A DNA stretch of 8,354 nt from Victivallaceae bacterium (GCA_028717165.1 JAQUOK010000103.1:1-8354), one strand, 5' to 3'. Shown: positions 1 through 7,753, counted from the stretch's first letter. Translations and numbers: made by a program. Notes: a model not told the origin generated them from the sequence alone.

Positions 1-1
1 T

Positions 2-1417
2 AATCCGATCAAGGTAACGGATAAAGTTCCGGCACTTTCTCACTGGTGGGCTGATTTTCACGGGCAGAGCGAAGAAACTATAGGCACTAATTCCATTGAC
101 GATTATTTCAACTATGCCCGTTACTGCTCAAGGCTTGATATAGCTGCTCATCAGGGCAATGATTTTCAGGTTACGGATGAATTCTGGGATAAAATCAATC
201 AAACCGGAAAGAAATATTATGAGCCGGGCGAATTCGTGACTTTTCCCGGTTATGAATGGAGCGGCAATACTCCGTTGGGCGGTGACCGGAATATCTACCA
301 TATGGAGGAGAGCGGGCCGATTTACCGCAGCAGCCATGATCTTTTGCCGGAAGAAGCCTCCAAATATGAACCGGCTACGACAGCGGACATCCTATTTAAA
401 AAGCTTGACCCGGATAAATCGTTCGCGTTTGCGCATGTCGGCGGGCGTTATGCGAATGTCTCCATGCACACGGATGTTGAAGTCGCTATGGAAACGCATT
501 CCGCCTGGGGAACTTTTGAATGGCTGGTTGATGATGCATTGAACCAGGGGTATCGCATAGGCATCTGTGCCAATTCCGACGGCCATAAAGGCCGGCCGGG
601 CGCCAGCTATCCGGGGGCGAATAAGTTCGGTTCTTACGGAGGACTCACTTGCGTGCTGGCGGAAAAACTTGATCGTGACAGTATTTTTGCGGCAATGAAA
701 GCCAGGCATTTTTATGCTACTACCGGCAACCGCCCGCTGGTAACGGTTGAAATCATCGCCCCGGACGGGAAAAAGGCGATAATGGGAGATATAATTAAGG
801 CAAACTCAGCCGAATTAAAGGTAAAGCTCAACGGTACCGCTCCGCTGGATTATGTGGAAATCCATAACGGAACTGAAATAATCAAAACCATAAGGCCCGG
901 GATGGAATCCGGCCCGGGCAATAAAATAAAGATAATCTGGTCGGGAGCGGAAGTAAAGGGACGTGACCGGATAAGTGTCTGGGACGGTTCTCTCAAGCTC
1001 AGGGGAAATAAACTGAAATCCTTCACTCCGGTCAATTTCTGGAACCCGGATTCGCAGCCGGAACAGCTTTCGCCGCATGAAATATCCTGGAAATCCATAA
1101 CTACGGGCGGACTTGCCGGCTTAATACTGGAGTTGGAAGACGCCAATGCCGGAACTTTGCGGATAAAGACAAGGCAGCTCGATTGTGATATGGAAATAAC
1201 CGCAATTTCGCCGGAACCTCTGATTTACGAAGCCGGGGGGCTGATGAAAAAAATTGAAATTTACCGGCTGCCGCGGAATGCGGTTTCGGAGTTTGCCTTC
1301 AGTTTTATGCTGGAAAAATTAAAGAACGGCGACAATCCGGTTTTCATAAAGGCGGTACAGCAGGACGGACACATTATGCGGCTGGTTATCCATCCAGTCA
1401 GATACCGGACAAAGTAA
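2..1417 (+). CDS. PHP-domain metallohydrolase-like protein (CehA/McbA or DUF3604-like), 5'-truncated
   Basis: The frame is open from the left edge, so the N-terminus lies outside the window; 471 residues are visible and end at TAA. A GTG at 236 is internal, because recognisable family sequence continues upstream of it. In window residue numbers, the PHP-like motifs appear in order: DFHGQS (18-23, standing for the usual HxH start), HQGND (50-54), PGYEWSG (82-88), FAHVGG (143-148), ETH (164-166) and NSDGHKGRPG (191-200). Their His, Asp and Glu residues are the expected metal ligands of this phosphoesterase/amidohydrolase-like fold. After about residue 260 comes a beta-rich C-terminal part. The motif FIKAVQQDGH near the end resembles the family's usual closing strand, but the last 14 residues (from 1376) do not look like the usual ending, which fits the frame anomaly described for the next gene. 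Substrate unknown. It is probably co-transcribed with the two following genes. The family call is fairly firm; the specific function is not known. Confidence 0.8.
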   Translation, partial: NPIKVTDKVPALSHWWADFHGQSEETIGTNSIDDYFNYARYCSRLDIAAHQGNDFQVTDEFWDKINQTGKKYYEPGEFVTFPGYEWSGNTPLGGDRNIYHMEESGPIYRSSHDLLPEEASKYEPATTADILFKKLDPDKSFAFAHVGGRYANVSMHTDVEVAMETHSAWGTFEWLVDDALNQGYRIGICANSDGHKGRPGASYPGANKFGSYGGLTCVLAEKLDRDSIFAAMKARHFYATTGNRPLVTVEIIAPDGKKAIMGDIIKANSAELKVKLNGTAPLDYVEIHNGTEIIKTIRPGMESGPGNKIKIIWSGAEVKGRDRISVWDGSLKLRGNKLKSFTPVNFWNPDSQPEQLSPHEISWKSITTGGLAGLILELEDANAGTLRIKTRQLDCDMEITAISPEPLIYEAGGLMKKIEIYRLPRNAVSEFAFSFMLEKLKNGDNPVFIKAVQQDGHIMRLVIHPVRYRTK

Positions 1418-1434
1418 TTGAAAAAGCGCATAGT

Positions 1435-2742
1435 TTGTTTATCGACGCGACGGCCTGTATTTACGCCGGAAACACTGCCGCGGCCGTGAAGGAACTTATT
1501 CAAATAACCCGAAGCTTCGGAGGAGCGCCCGATTGCTCAATTATCGGTTTTAACCTGAAAACTTCTCCAACCCAGGCGGCATTTTTGAATTCGGTAATGG
1601 CGCATGCGCGGGATTACGATGATACGCATGACCCTGCTGTACATCACGGTTGCGTGACGATTATTCCCGCAATGCTGGCAGTATGTGAGAAACTTCGTCG
1701 CGAAAATAAAAAATTCCGTATTTCCGGGCAGGAGTTTTTTGCCGCCCTGGCCGTCGGCCTGGATATTGCAGACAGAATGGGACTGGCGTTTATCCGTCAT
1801 CTTCACACCGGCTGGCTTCCCACGACCTTATGGGGCGCCTTCGGTTGCGCCGCCGCCTGCGGCCGGCTTATGAATTTCAGTTCGGACGAAATGTTAAAGG
1901 CGTTCGGAGCCGCCTACAGCATGGTCCATGGAAACCGGCAGGCGCTTATCGACGGGGCTCTTACCAAGCGTATCCAGCCCGGGATAAGCGCAGAAGCCGG
2001 GGTAAAAAGCGTGTTTTGGGCGCGGGCCGGCATAAGCGGGGCGGAAAATATCATTGACGGCGATTACGGTATTCCCGCATTGTATACCGGAGGGAAGATC
2101 GACCGTGAATTTCTGACGGAAAAGCTTGGCGTCGAATTTGAAACTTTAAATATCAGCGTAAAACCGTACCCGTGCTGCAGATGTACCCACCCGGTAATTG
2201 ACGCAGTCCGTTTACTGAAAACAGAACATTCTCTCTGCCTCGATGATATTCAAAGCGGAAAAATTTTTCTTCCTCCCAAGGGAATGGGGCAAATCGGCAA
2301 ACCTTTCCAGATCCGCGGCAATCCGACGGTGGATGCCCAGTTCAGCGCTCAATATACGGCGGCGTTGGCTCTTGTCACGGACAAAATCCGTATTGATGAT
2401 TTTTCAGCGCAATCGATACTGTCAAGAAAGGAAATTGCAATTGCCGCAGCCGAATTTGAAGTCGTGGAAAGTTTTAAGGATTTTCCCGGCCTTGTTCCGG
2501 TCAAAGTCATGCTTAAGCTTAAAACCGGGAAAAGGATAGGCAAACAATTGGAATATCCTCTCGGCAGCCCCATGAACCCAATGACTCAAGAACAAATTCA
2601 GTTAAAATTTCATGATTGCTTAAGTCACGCCGCCAGGCGTATCAGCCCGGAAATAAGAAACCGGATGCTGGAAACGCTTTATGCGCTAAAGAATAAAGAT
2701 GATATCTTGCCGGTGATGGAAACCGTTTTTATGGTTCATTGA
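1435..2742 (+). CDS. MmgE/PrpD family protein (2-methylcitrate dehydratase-like), start uncertain
   Basis: MmgE/PrpD proteins include 2-methylcitrate dehydratase, cis-aconitate decarboxylase and iminodisuccinate epimerase; they act on di- and tricarboxylic acids in the cytoplasm. Visible hallmarks are AHARDYDDTHD (residues 56-66), the His-rich stretch after it, and KPYPCCRCTHP (243-253), which matches the family's KPYP-C-H active-site segment. The protein is 435 aa from TTG 1435, slightly short for the family (about 450-500). This TTG has no Shine-Dalgarno site. Family-like sequence continues upstream in the same frame (IPDKVIEKAHS, 1402-1434), yet that frame has no ATG, GTG, TTG or CTG back to its stop at 1255. 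ATG 1376, with AGGA at 1362-1365, is well placed but lies in the frame of the upstream gene. A small indel between about 1378 and 1400 is therefore likely, as a sequencing error or a real mutation. The gene is followed after 39 bases by the ceramidase-like gene. Family certain; substrate unknown. Confidence 0.85.
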   Translation: MFIDATACIYAGNTAAAVKELIQITRSFGGAPDCSIIGFNLKTSPTQAAFLNSVMAHARDYDDTHDPAVHHGCVTIIPAMLAVCEKLRRENKKFRISGQEFFAALAVGLDIADRMGLAFIRHLHTGWLPTTLWGAFGCAAACGRLMNFSSDEMLKAFGAAYSMVHGNRQALIDGALTKRIQPGISAEAGVKSVFWARAGISGAENIIDGDYGIPALYTGGKIDREFLTEKLGVEFETLNISVKPYPCCRCTHPVIDAVRLLKTEHSLCLDDIQSGKIFLPPKGMGQIGKPFQIRGNPTVDAQFSAQYTAALALVTDKIRIDDFSAQSILSRKEIAIAAAEFEVVESFKDFPGLVPVKVMLKLKTGKRIGKQLEYPLGSPMNPMTQEQIQLKFHDCLSHAARRISPEIRNRMLETLYALKNKDDILPVMETVFMVH

Positions 2743-2769
2743 AAATTTTAACCTGTAAAAAACTGAATC

Positions 2770-2774
2770 AGGAG
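2770..2774 (+). promoter_or_regulatory. Ribosome binding site of the ceramidase-like gene
   Basis: AGGAG lies 7 bases before the ATG at 2782. It fixes that start and is the clearest Shine-Dalgarno site on the + strand of the window. Confidence 0.75.
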
Positions 2775-2781
2775 ATGAAAA

Positions 2782-4119
2782 ATGCACGGGAAGCAAAATA
2801 AATTTTTTGCCGGTTACAAGGCGGCGGATATTACTCCGCCACAGGGAGAATTTTGTTCATTTCGCCTCTCCCCCAATAAACGCAGCCTCGGAATTCATGA
2901 CCCTCTTTATGTTCACGCCTTTTATTTGACTGATGAATCGAATTCTTTAATTATGATTTCAGTGGATACGGTGTCTCTGCCAGTTTCGATAGTTGAAAAA
3001 ATAAAGACTGCCGTTACCCGAAAAACGCGCGCGCCTTTTCCGCGAATATTAATAGCTGCTACCCATACTCATAACGGCGCGGAATTGATGGGCGAGGAAC
3101 CGTATCTGGATAATTCGGTACAAGTTGACCGCGTCATAAAAGCCTGCGTTGAAACGGCGAGTGCGGCAGTCAGGGAAAAGTTTGCCGCACGGATCGGCTG
3201 GGGACATGTTGAAGTGCCGGGAGTGGCTAAAAACCGTTTTCAGGCAAGAATAAACGGCGATGCGGGAAAAGTCGACAACCGTCTTGATTTTTTGAAAGTT
3301 GAAGACCGGAACGGAAACTATAAAGGAATAATCTGGCATTTTGCCGCACATCCCACAAGCTGCATGAAAGCGGCTTATATGACTTCAAGTGATTATTATG
3401 GCGTGACCAATAAGCTGGTCAGGGAAAAACTGGGAGGTTTCAGCGCCTTTTTCAACGGCGCCTGCGGAAATATAAACCCTGAACTGGGTAAACGCACGTT
3501 TGAACGTGCCGAATATTACGGCGGGAAACTTGCGGATAAATTGCCGGAGGCGGTTTCCGCAGTCAAAACACGCAGTCACGGCTGTTTGAATTCCAGCCAG
3601 GTTGAAATCGAGATACCTTTAAGCCTTAAACGTAAAAAACTGGTTCCGGCTGATGACCGTGATGAGATAATGAATTATTTTAAACAGATCGAATCCCGGA
3701 ATATTCCCTTTACCGAACAGGCATATGACGAAATCTGGCCAACCTATCAACGCCTCCGCACCAGTTGGTGGAAACACCGGCTGCTTGAAGAATTCAGCAA
3801 TATTGATTCCGAACGTATCTGTTTACAGGCACACCGTATTCTGGACAACCTTATTCTGACCGTTCCCGGCGAAATATTCGTAGAACTGCAATTTGACTTA
3901 CAGAAAGCGTTCAAAAACAACCGCGTGATGATATTCGGTTATGCCAACGGTTATTCCGGTTATATCCCCGATGCAAAATCATACGAAACGGACAGTTATG
4001 AAACCAGTCCCGGCTATATGCACCGGGTCGGGCAGCATGCCGGTGAAATAATGATAGAAAAGGGCAGGAAACTGCTGCTTGATTTATGTTCGCAGCCGGA
4101 TTATACTCTATACGGTTGA
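2782..4119 (+). CDS. Neutral/alkaline non-lysosomal ceramidase-family protein, likely not a true ceramidase
   Basis: This 445-aa protein matches the N-terminal catalytic domain of the neutral ceramidase family from near its start (AADITPP, residues 14-20). Expected zinc ligands are present: THTHNG (94-99, two His), HFAAHPTS (186-193, His190), TVPGE (360-364, Glu364) and GYANGYSGYIP (386-396, Tyr). The position of the nucleophile differs. Ceramidases have a GDxSPN motif, with Ser attacking the amide; here it is GNINP (229-233), with Asn replacing Ser. No signal peptide is visible (the N-terminus is MHGKQNKFF), so a cytoplasmic location is likely, whereas typical bacterial ceramidases are secreted. 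The C-terminal immunoglobulin-like domain of full-length ceramidases (about 650 aa or more) is missing. I infer a divergent metal-dependent hydrolase in the same pathway as the two upstream genes, with an unknown and perhaps soluble substrate. Family call strong, activity uncertain. Confidence 0.85.
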   Translation: MHGKQNKFFAGYKAADITPPQGEFCSFRLSPNKRSLGIHDPLYVHAFYLTDESNSLIMISVDTVSLPVSIVEKIKTAVTRKTRAPFPRILIAATHTHNGAELMGEEPYLDNSVQVDRVIKACVETASAAVREKFAARIGWGHVEVPGVAKNRFQARINGDAGKVDNRLDFLKVEDRNGNYKGIIWHFAAHPTSCMKAAYMTSSDYYGVTNKLVREKLGGFSAFFNGACGNINPELGKRTFERAEYYGGKLADKLPEAVSAVKTRSHGCLNSSQVEIEIPLSLKRKKLVPADDRDEIMNYFKQIESRNIPFTEQAYDEIWPTYQRLRTSWWKHRLLEEFSNIDSERICLQAHRILDNLILTVPGEIFVELQFDLQKAFKNNRVMIFGYANGYSGYIPDAKSYETDSYETSPGYMHRVGQHAGEIMIEKGRKLLLDLCSQPDYTLYG

Positions 4120-4490
4120 AATTTTAACTTTAATTGCGAAGATTTTGAGAATGGATTTGCATTCTGAGAGGCCGCCGATACCGAGGTATCAAAGGCGCTC
4201 GAAGATTGCGGAGCCGGCGCAAAAGATCGCAACCGCAATGCGGCGAGCGTCTTATGGCCGTATTTCCGGTATTGGAGATAATGAGAATATTACATAAGGA
4301 CACGGCTGCCATCTCAAGCCGGGGCAGAAGAAAAACGTTTAAGCCTTTGACCTTGTTCAGGGCGGAAACCAGGGCCTGTGGCACGTTAATTTTCCAGAAT
4401 AAGAAGTATGCTGAAGCAATAAACAGTTTTCTGGGCAAAGGAGGAACGTTGCTTTTTGATTTCGAGGATGACAACGATGATGCTCTTAAC
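4120..4490. other. Gene-poor stretch between the convergent blocks
   Basis: No intact gene was found in these 371 bases on either strand; the long open frames on the - strand here are Arg-rich and have no family features. Small dyads are present: GATACC/GGTATC at 4177-4190 and ATTGCGG (4205-4211)/CCGCAAT (4233-4239). Neither is followed by a T-run, so I do not call a terminator for the + strand operon. The right half (from 4281) carries a probable coding remnant, listed separately. Confidence 0.5.
4281..4490 (+). pseudogene. Probable gene remnant of unknown family
   Basis: A + frame from ATG 4281 reads as plausible protein for about 70 residues. It includes NKKYAEAINSFLGKGGTLLF followed by an acidic stretch DFEDDNDD. 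The KGGTLLFDF segment resembles a beta-strand and turn seen in many Rossmann-like or glutamine-amidotransferase-like domains of glycoside hydrolases, but this is too little to name a family. The frame stays open to 4601, but beyond 4490 it is antisense to the end of the glycosyltransferase gene, so I stop the call there. The candidate Shine-Dalgarno GGAG (4274-4277) is only 3 bases from the ATG, which is poor. Codons upstream in other frames also look partly protein-like, as expected for a decayed gene with frameshifts. It may instead be a small hypothetical gene or chance. Confidence 0.3.
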
Positions 4491-5438
4491 TCACATTTCG
4501 GAGTTCCGGAATGTAATTTTCATAAATTTACGAAGGCGGTAATAATTTCTGGTAAACGGCGCCAGCAGATGACTTGCAAAACTATAGTTCCGGTTCAATG
4601 AAAATGGTATGGGGGTTGGCGTTTTGTACCCTTTGCCCGCTGCCCATTCGACAACCTTTACGGTTTTGTCGTAATGCTTTACGGTGTAGTCGTTCCATAA
4701 ATTCCACGGTTTCGGCTGGTAATTGAAATGAATATAAAAGGCTTCCGGATTTTTATCCAGTTTGAAGACAGGGGAAATTTTCGGCGCTCCTTTACAGAAA
4801 CACAGAACCGAATTCAATACAGACTCATCCGTCTGGAAATAAGCGATACTGCGCTTATCAACAATCCCGACGTTATCCTCCGGCATGACTTTCGCAATCT
4901 GGTCGCGCCATTTTTCCAGTATGAAACGGTATTTGCGATGAACGGATATATAACACGCCGAAGAACAGGTATCGAAAGCCGGTTCCCGGTTTTCGCCGAT
5001 GTCCCGGCGCCAGATATTGAGGACTTTGGCCGGAATAGGGCCGCGTTTCTCATCCTGGTCATAAAATTTAGCAAAGCCGGCGGCGTTTTCGGCGTATTCA
5101 CGCTGCCGGACGTGAATATATTCCGGCTCCGGCGCGAGGTATTTGCTGCAATTGCCGTAGAAAAGCGCGTCGCAATCCACCCAGGTGATATATTCCGTAT
5201 CCGCCAGGAGCATGGCTTCGGGTTTACAGTAGGTAAGATTGCGTTTGAAGGATTCGTCCCGCCGGACAATTTTAACACCGCCGAACTGCTCAAGGCATTC
5301 AATACTGTGAGGCGTATAATTATCAGCAAGGATCAAGACCGGTTCCGGCATTGAATTCATGCGCATTGAGGCAATAAGCAACCAGACGCCCCAGACATAA
5401 TTATTGTCACCAGCCATGACTATGGTGTTATTGTCCAT
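4491..5438 (-). CDS. Glycosyltransferase, GT8-like (GT-A fold)
   Basis: This 315-aa protein starts with MDNNTIVMAGDNNYVWGVW, the usual opening strand of GT8-type enzymes that read a nucleotide-sugar. WVDCDALFYGNC (residues 86-97) carries the DxD motif (Asp88, Asp90) that binds Mn or Mg and the sugar-nucleotide phosphates; TYCKPEAM (69-76) lies just before it, as in the family. A later segment IAYFQTDESVLNSVL resembles the acceptor-side DQ/DE motif. The C-terminal tail is basic (RNYYRLRKFMKITFRN) and may touch membrane or a partner. No signal peptide or membrane span is seen. ATG 5438 is chosen over an upstream ATG at 5471 because AGGAGG ends 4 bases before it and the added 11 residues merely read through that site. 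The gene follows pnp in the same direction, separated by 185 bases with a palindromic repeat. It probably decorates a cell-surface glycan; donor and acceptor are unknown. Confidence 0.8.
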   Translation of the reverse strand: MDNNTIVMAGDNNYVWGVWLLIASMRMNSMPEPVLILADNYTPHSIECLEQFGGVKIVRRDESFKRNLTYCKPEAMLLADTEYITWVDCDALFYGNCSKYLAPEPEYIHVRQREYAENAAGFAKFYDQDEKRGPIPAKVLNIWRRDIGENREPAFDTCSSACYISVHRKYRFILEKWRDQIAKVMPEDNVGIVDKRSIAYFQTDESVLNSVLCFCKGAPKISPVFKLDKNPEAFYIHFNYQPKPWNLWNDYTVKHYDKTVKVVEWAAGKGYKTPTPIPFSLNRNYSFASHLLAPFTRNYYRLRKFMKITFRNSEM

Positions 5439-5442
5439 GTTG

Positions 5443-5448
5443 CCTCCT
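5443..5448 (-). promoter_or_regulatory. Ribosome binding site of the glycosyltransferase gene
   Basis: On the - strand this reads AGGAGG, a perfect Shine-Dalgarno core, 4 bases upstream of the ATG at 5438. It decides the start in favour of 5438 over 5471. Confidence 0.75.
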
Positions 5449-5475
5449 GCTCCCGGCCTATGGGGCATCAATTAA

Positions 5476-5572
5476 GAGACTCCGGCGAGTCAAGTTACAG
5501 GGAGGGCGGCTCGCCCTCCATTTATAACACCGCACCAATATTTCAGTTGGAGGGCGAGACTCTGTCGAGCCG
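5476..5572. repeat. Palindromic intergenic repeat (REP/MITE-like)
   Basis: The gap between pnp and the glycosyltransferase gene contains nested dyads. GGAGGGCG (5501-5508) and CGCCCTCC (5512-5519) form an 8-bp stem with a 3-base loop. CTCGCCCTCCA (5510-5520) also pairs perfectly over 11 bp with TGGAGGGCGAG (5548-5558). CGGCTCG (5507-5513) pairs with CGAGCCG (5566-5572). An imperfect direct repeat is present, GAGACTCCGGCGAGTC (5476-5491) against GAGACTCTGTCGAGCC (5556-5571), 13 of 16 identical; the first copy has its own 5-bp hairpin (GACTC/GAGTC). This nested design is typical of repetitive extragenic palindromes. No T-run follows, so it is not a standard intrinsic terminator, but it could slow 3' decay of pnp mRNA or reduce read-through. 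Its copy number elsewhere cannot be judged from this window. Confidence 0.6.
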
Positions 5573-5623
5573 TTAGCGTTCCTGCGGCCCGTGATGACAC
5601 TCGCACTCCATGAAAAACGCCGC

Positions 5624-7732
5624 TTATTCTATTTCTTCGAGAGCGGCTTTGCGGCTCAGGCGGATTTTGCCTGAACGGTCTATATCGATGACTTTGACCG
5701 TGACATAATCGCCTTCGCTGCAGATGTCTTTTACGTCCCGAACCCGGTAATTCGCCATTTCGGAGATATGCAGCAGGCCTTCACATCCGGGAATGATCTC
5801 GACAAAAGCGCCGAAATCCTTGACCGTAACGACCCGGCCGCGATATACTTTGCCTACTTCCGCTTCGGCGGTACATCCCAGTACCCGGTTCTTGGCTTCT
5901 TCGAGTTTTTCATTATTGACGGCCATGATCTTTACGGTTCCGTCTTCCTCGACATCAATGCTCGCCCCGGTTTCATCGGTAATGGCGCGAATATTTTTAC
6001 CGCCGGGCCCGATCAGGGCGCCGATCTTTTCAGGATTGATATTGATCACTGCCATGCCGGGAGCGTTTTTGCTGATTTCGCTGCGCGGTTCGGCAATGCA
6101 TTCAGCCATTTTATCGAGAATTATCAGACGCGCGGAGAGGGTTCGCTCCATTGCCCTGCCAAGCAGTTCCAGGGAAATGCCGGGCAGTTTCAGATCCAGT
6201 TGGAACCCGGTAATGCCGCTGCGGGTACCGCAGACTTTAAAGTCCATGTCGCCGAAATGGTCTTCCGCACCGAGAATATCGGTAAGCAGCAGCGTTTTGC
6301 CGCTGTCGTCAGTTACCAGGCCGCAGGAAATCCCGGCCACCGGGGCGGTAATCGGTACTCCGGCATCCATCAACGACAAAGTGGCGCCGCAAACGCTGGC
6401 CATGGAAGTGGAGCCGTTGGAGCCCATTATTTCCGATACGCAGCGCACGACATACGGGAAATTTTTCGGAACCACCTTGGCAACTGAACGTTGGGCAAGG
6501 TCGCCGTGCCCGATTTCACGGCGTCCCGGGCCGGCGATTCTGCCGACTTCCCCGACGCTGTAATTCGGAAAATTATAATGCAGATAGAAACGCTCCTCCA
6601 TTGCGTCTTCCGGGCCGCTTATCGCGTCACTGATCTGACTGCATTTATCGCTGCCCAGAGTAGTTATGACCAATGCCTGAGTTTCGCCGCGGCTGAACAG
6701 GGCGGAACCGTGAACGACCGGCAGCAAAGCGACTTCACAGGAAATTTCGCGCAGGTCTTCAATTCCGCGCCCGTCCGGCCGGTACTGTCGTTCAAGAATA
6801 GCGGTTCTGGTGGCTTTTTTGACCAGGATATCGAAACCTTTGCGGATTTCTATTTCCAATTGTTCTTTAGCCAGGTCAGCGAACTTGAGGGCTAAGGATT
6901 TTACGGCGCCATCTCTGATTTCATCGAGCGCCGTGAGGCGGTCGTTCTTGCCGGGGATAATGCAGGCTTCGGTAATGCGCGCGTTGAATTCGTCGGCCAG
7001 CGCCGTCATTATTTCTTCAGGAACGAGATGGAGAACGGGTTCCTTTTTTTCTTTTCCGGCCTTGGCGACGAGTTCATTCTGGGCCGCAATCTGGATTTTT
7101 ACGATTTCATTGGCAAAAGCCATAGCGCCCTGAAGTTCGGCTTCGCTGCATTCATCGGCTTCGCCTTCAATCATGATAACCTTGTCCGCCAGTCCGGCAT
7201 AGACCAGGTTGAGAGAACTTTTACTTCTTTCCTCATTGGTAGGATTAGCGATATATTCGCCGTCGATCATGCCGACCCGGCAGGCGCCTATCGGTCCCTG
7301 GAACGGCAAATCGGACAAAGCCAGCGCCGCGGAAGCGCCGAGCATACACAGGACATCGGCGTCATACTTGTCGTCACTGCTCAGAAGCAGCGCCTGTACC
7401 TGTACTTCATCGTAATAACCGTCCGGGAAAAGAGGACGAATGGGACGATCGGTTACCCGGCAGGTGAGGATTTCCTTGGTGCTGGGGCGCCCTTCCCTTT
7501 TGATGAAACCGCCCGGGAATTTACCGGCGGCGCTGTATTTTTCCCGGTAATCCACCTGGAGCGGGAAAAAATCAGAGTCGGCCCTGGCGGGCCCTGAACA
7601 TGCGGTCGCCAGCAGTATTGTGTCGCCCATTCTTACGACACAGGAACCGTTAGCGAGTTTAGCGATTTTACCACTGGATATTTCCATGGTTTTGTTGTCG
7701 GCAATATTGAAGATTACTTTTTCTTCCGCCAT
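5624..7732 (-). CDS. pnp: Polyribonucleotide nucleotidyltransferase (PNPase)
   Basis: PNPase is a trimeric 3'-5' exoribonuclease that uses phosphate to degrade RNA to nucleoside diphosphates, and the reverse reaction adds tails; in many bacteria it joins the degradosome. The 702-aa length is normal. Domains in order: first RNase PH domain (about 10-140, with FFPLQVDYREKYSAAGKFPG and RVTDRPIRPLFP), a helical linker domain (about 240-325), second RNase PH domain (about 335-555, with GSNGSTSMASVCG, the phosphate and catalytic region, and GAEDHFGDMDFKV, the metal-binding Asp motif), KH domain (about 560-620, GPGG at 575-578) and S1 domain (about 621-700, ending LSRKAALEEIE). All key motifs are intact. 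ATG 7732 is chosen because the protein then begins MAEEKVIFNI like its family and has AAGGA 8 bases upstream; the frame extends 34 codons further but runs through leader structures. rpsO, often found directly upstream, is absent; rpsD lies beyond a terminator. Confidence 0.97.
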   Translation of the reverse strand: MAEEKVIFNIADNKTMEISSGKIAKLANGSCVVRMGDTILLATACSGPARADSDFFPLQVDYREKYSAAGKFPGGFIKREGRPSTKEILTCRVTDRPIRPLFPDGYYDEVQVQALLLSSDDKYDADVLCMLGASAALALSDLPFQGPIGACRVGMIDGEYIANPTNEERSKSSLNLVYAGLADKVIMIEGEADECSEAELQGAMAFANEIVKIQIAAQNELVAKAGKEKKEPVLHLVPEEIMTALADEFNARITEACIIPGKNDRLTALDEIRDGAVKSLALKFADLAKEQLEIEIRKGFDILVKKATRTAILERQYRPDGRGIEDLREISCEVALLPVVHGSALFSRGETQALVITTLGSDKCSQISDAISGPEDAMEERFYLHYNFPNYSVGEVGRIAGPGRREIGHGDLAQRSVAKVVPKNFPYVVRCVSEIMGSNGSTSMASVCGATLSLMDAGVPITAPVAGISCGLVTDDSGKTLLLTDILGAEDHFGDMDFKVCGTRSGITGFQLDLKLPGISLELLGRAMERTLSARLIILDKMAECIAEPRSEISKNAPGMAVININPEKIGALIGPGGKNIRAITDETGASIDVEEDGTVKIMAVNNEKLEEAKNRVLGCTAEAEVGKVYRGRVVTVKDFGAFVEIIPGCEGLLHISEMANYRVRDVKDICSEGDYVTVKVIDIDRSGKIRLSRKAALEEIE

Positions 7733-7740
7733 AATTATTT

Positions 7741-7745
7741 TCCTT
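7741..7745 (-). promoter_or_regulatory. Ribosome binding site of pnp
   Basis: AAGGA on the - strand, 8 bases before ATG 7732, in an A/T-rich single-stranded-looking stretch directly after the 3' arm of the leader pseudoknot (which ends at 7754). Confidence 0.7.
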
Positions 7746-7753
7746 ATTTTTAT

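Noticed and set aside
2740..4128. Near-identical TGA-AAATTTTAAC sequences directly after the stops of the PrpD-like and ceramidase-like genes (2740-2752 and 4117-4128)
   Set aside because: Short and A/T-rich, no dyad or T-run terminator; chance is likely in A/T-rich gaps.
4205..4239. ATTGCGG/CCGCAAT inverted repeat as a terminator of the + operon
   Set aside because: No T-run follows, and the 21-base loop makes it weak.
4130..4474. A 114-codon - strand open frame after the glycosyltransferase gene
   Set aside because: Arg- and Pro-rich with no motif and no Shine-Dalgarno site, and it overlaps a + strand frame of more protein-like composition.
4728..5354. A 208-codon + strand open frame
   Set aside because: It is antisense to the glycosyltransferase gene, which has a DxD motif, a normal start region and a perfect Shine-Dalgarno site. 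The + frame shows no family features.
5768..7597. Several long + strand open frames (up to 256 codons)
   Set aside because: All are antisense shadows of pnp, whose every domain motif is intact on the - strand.
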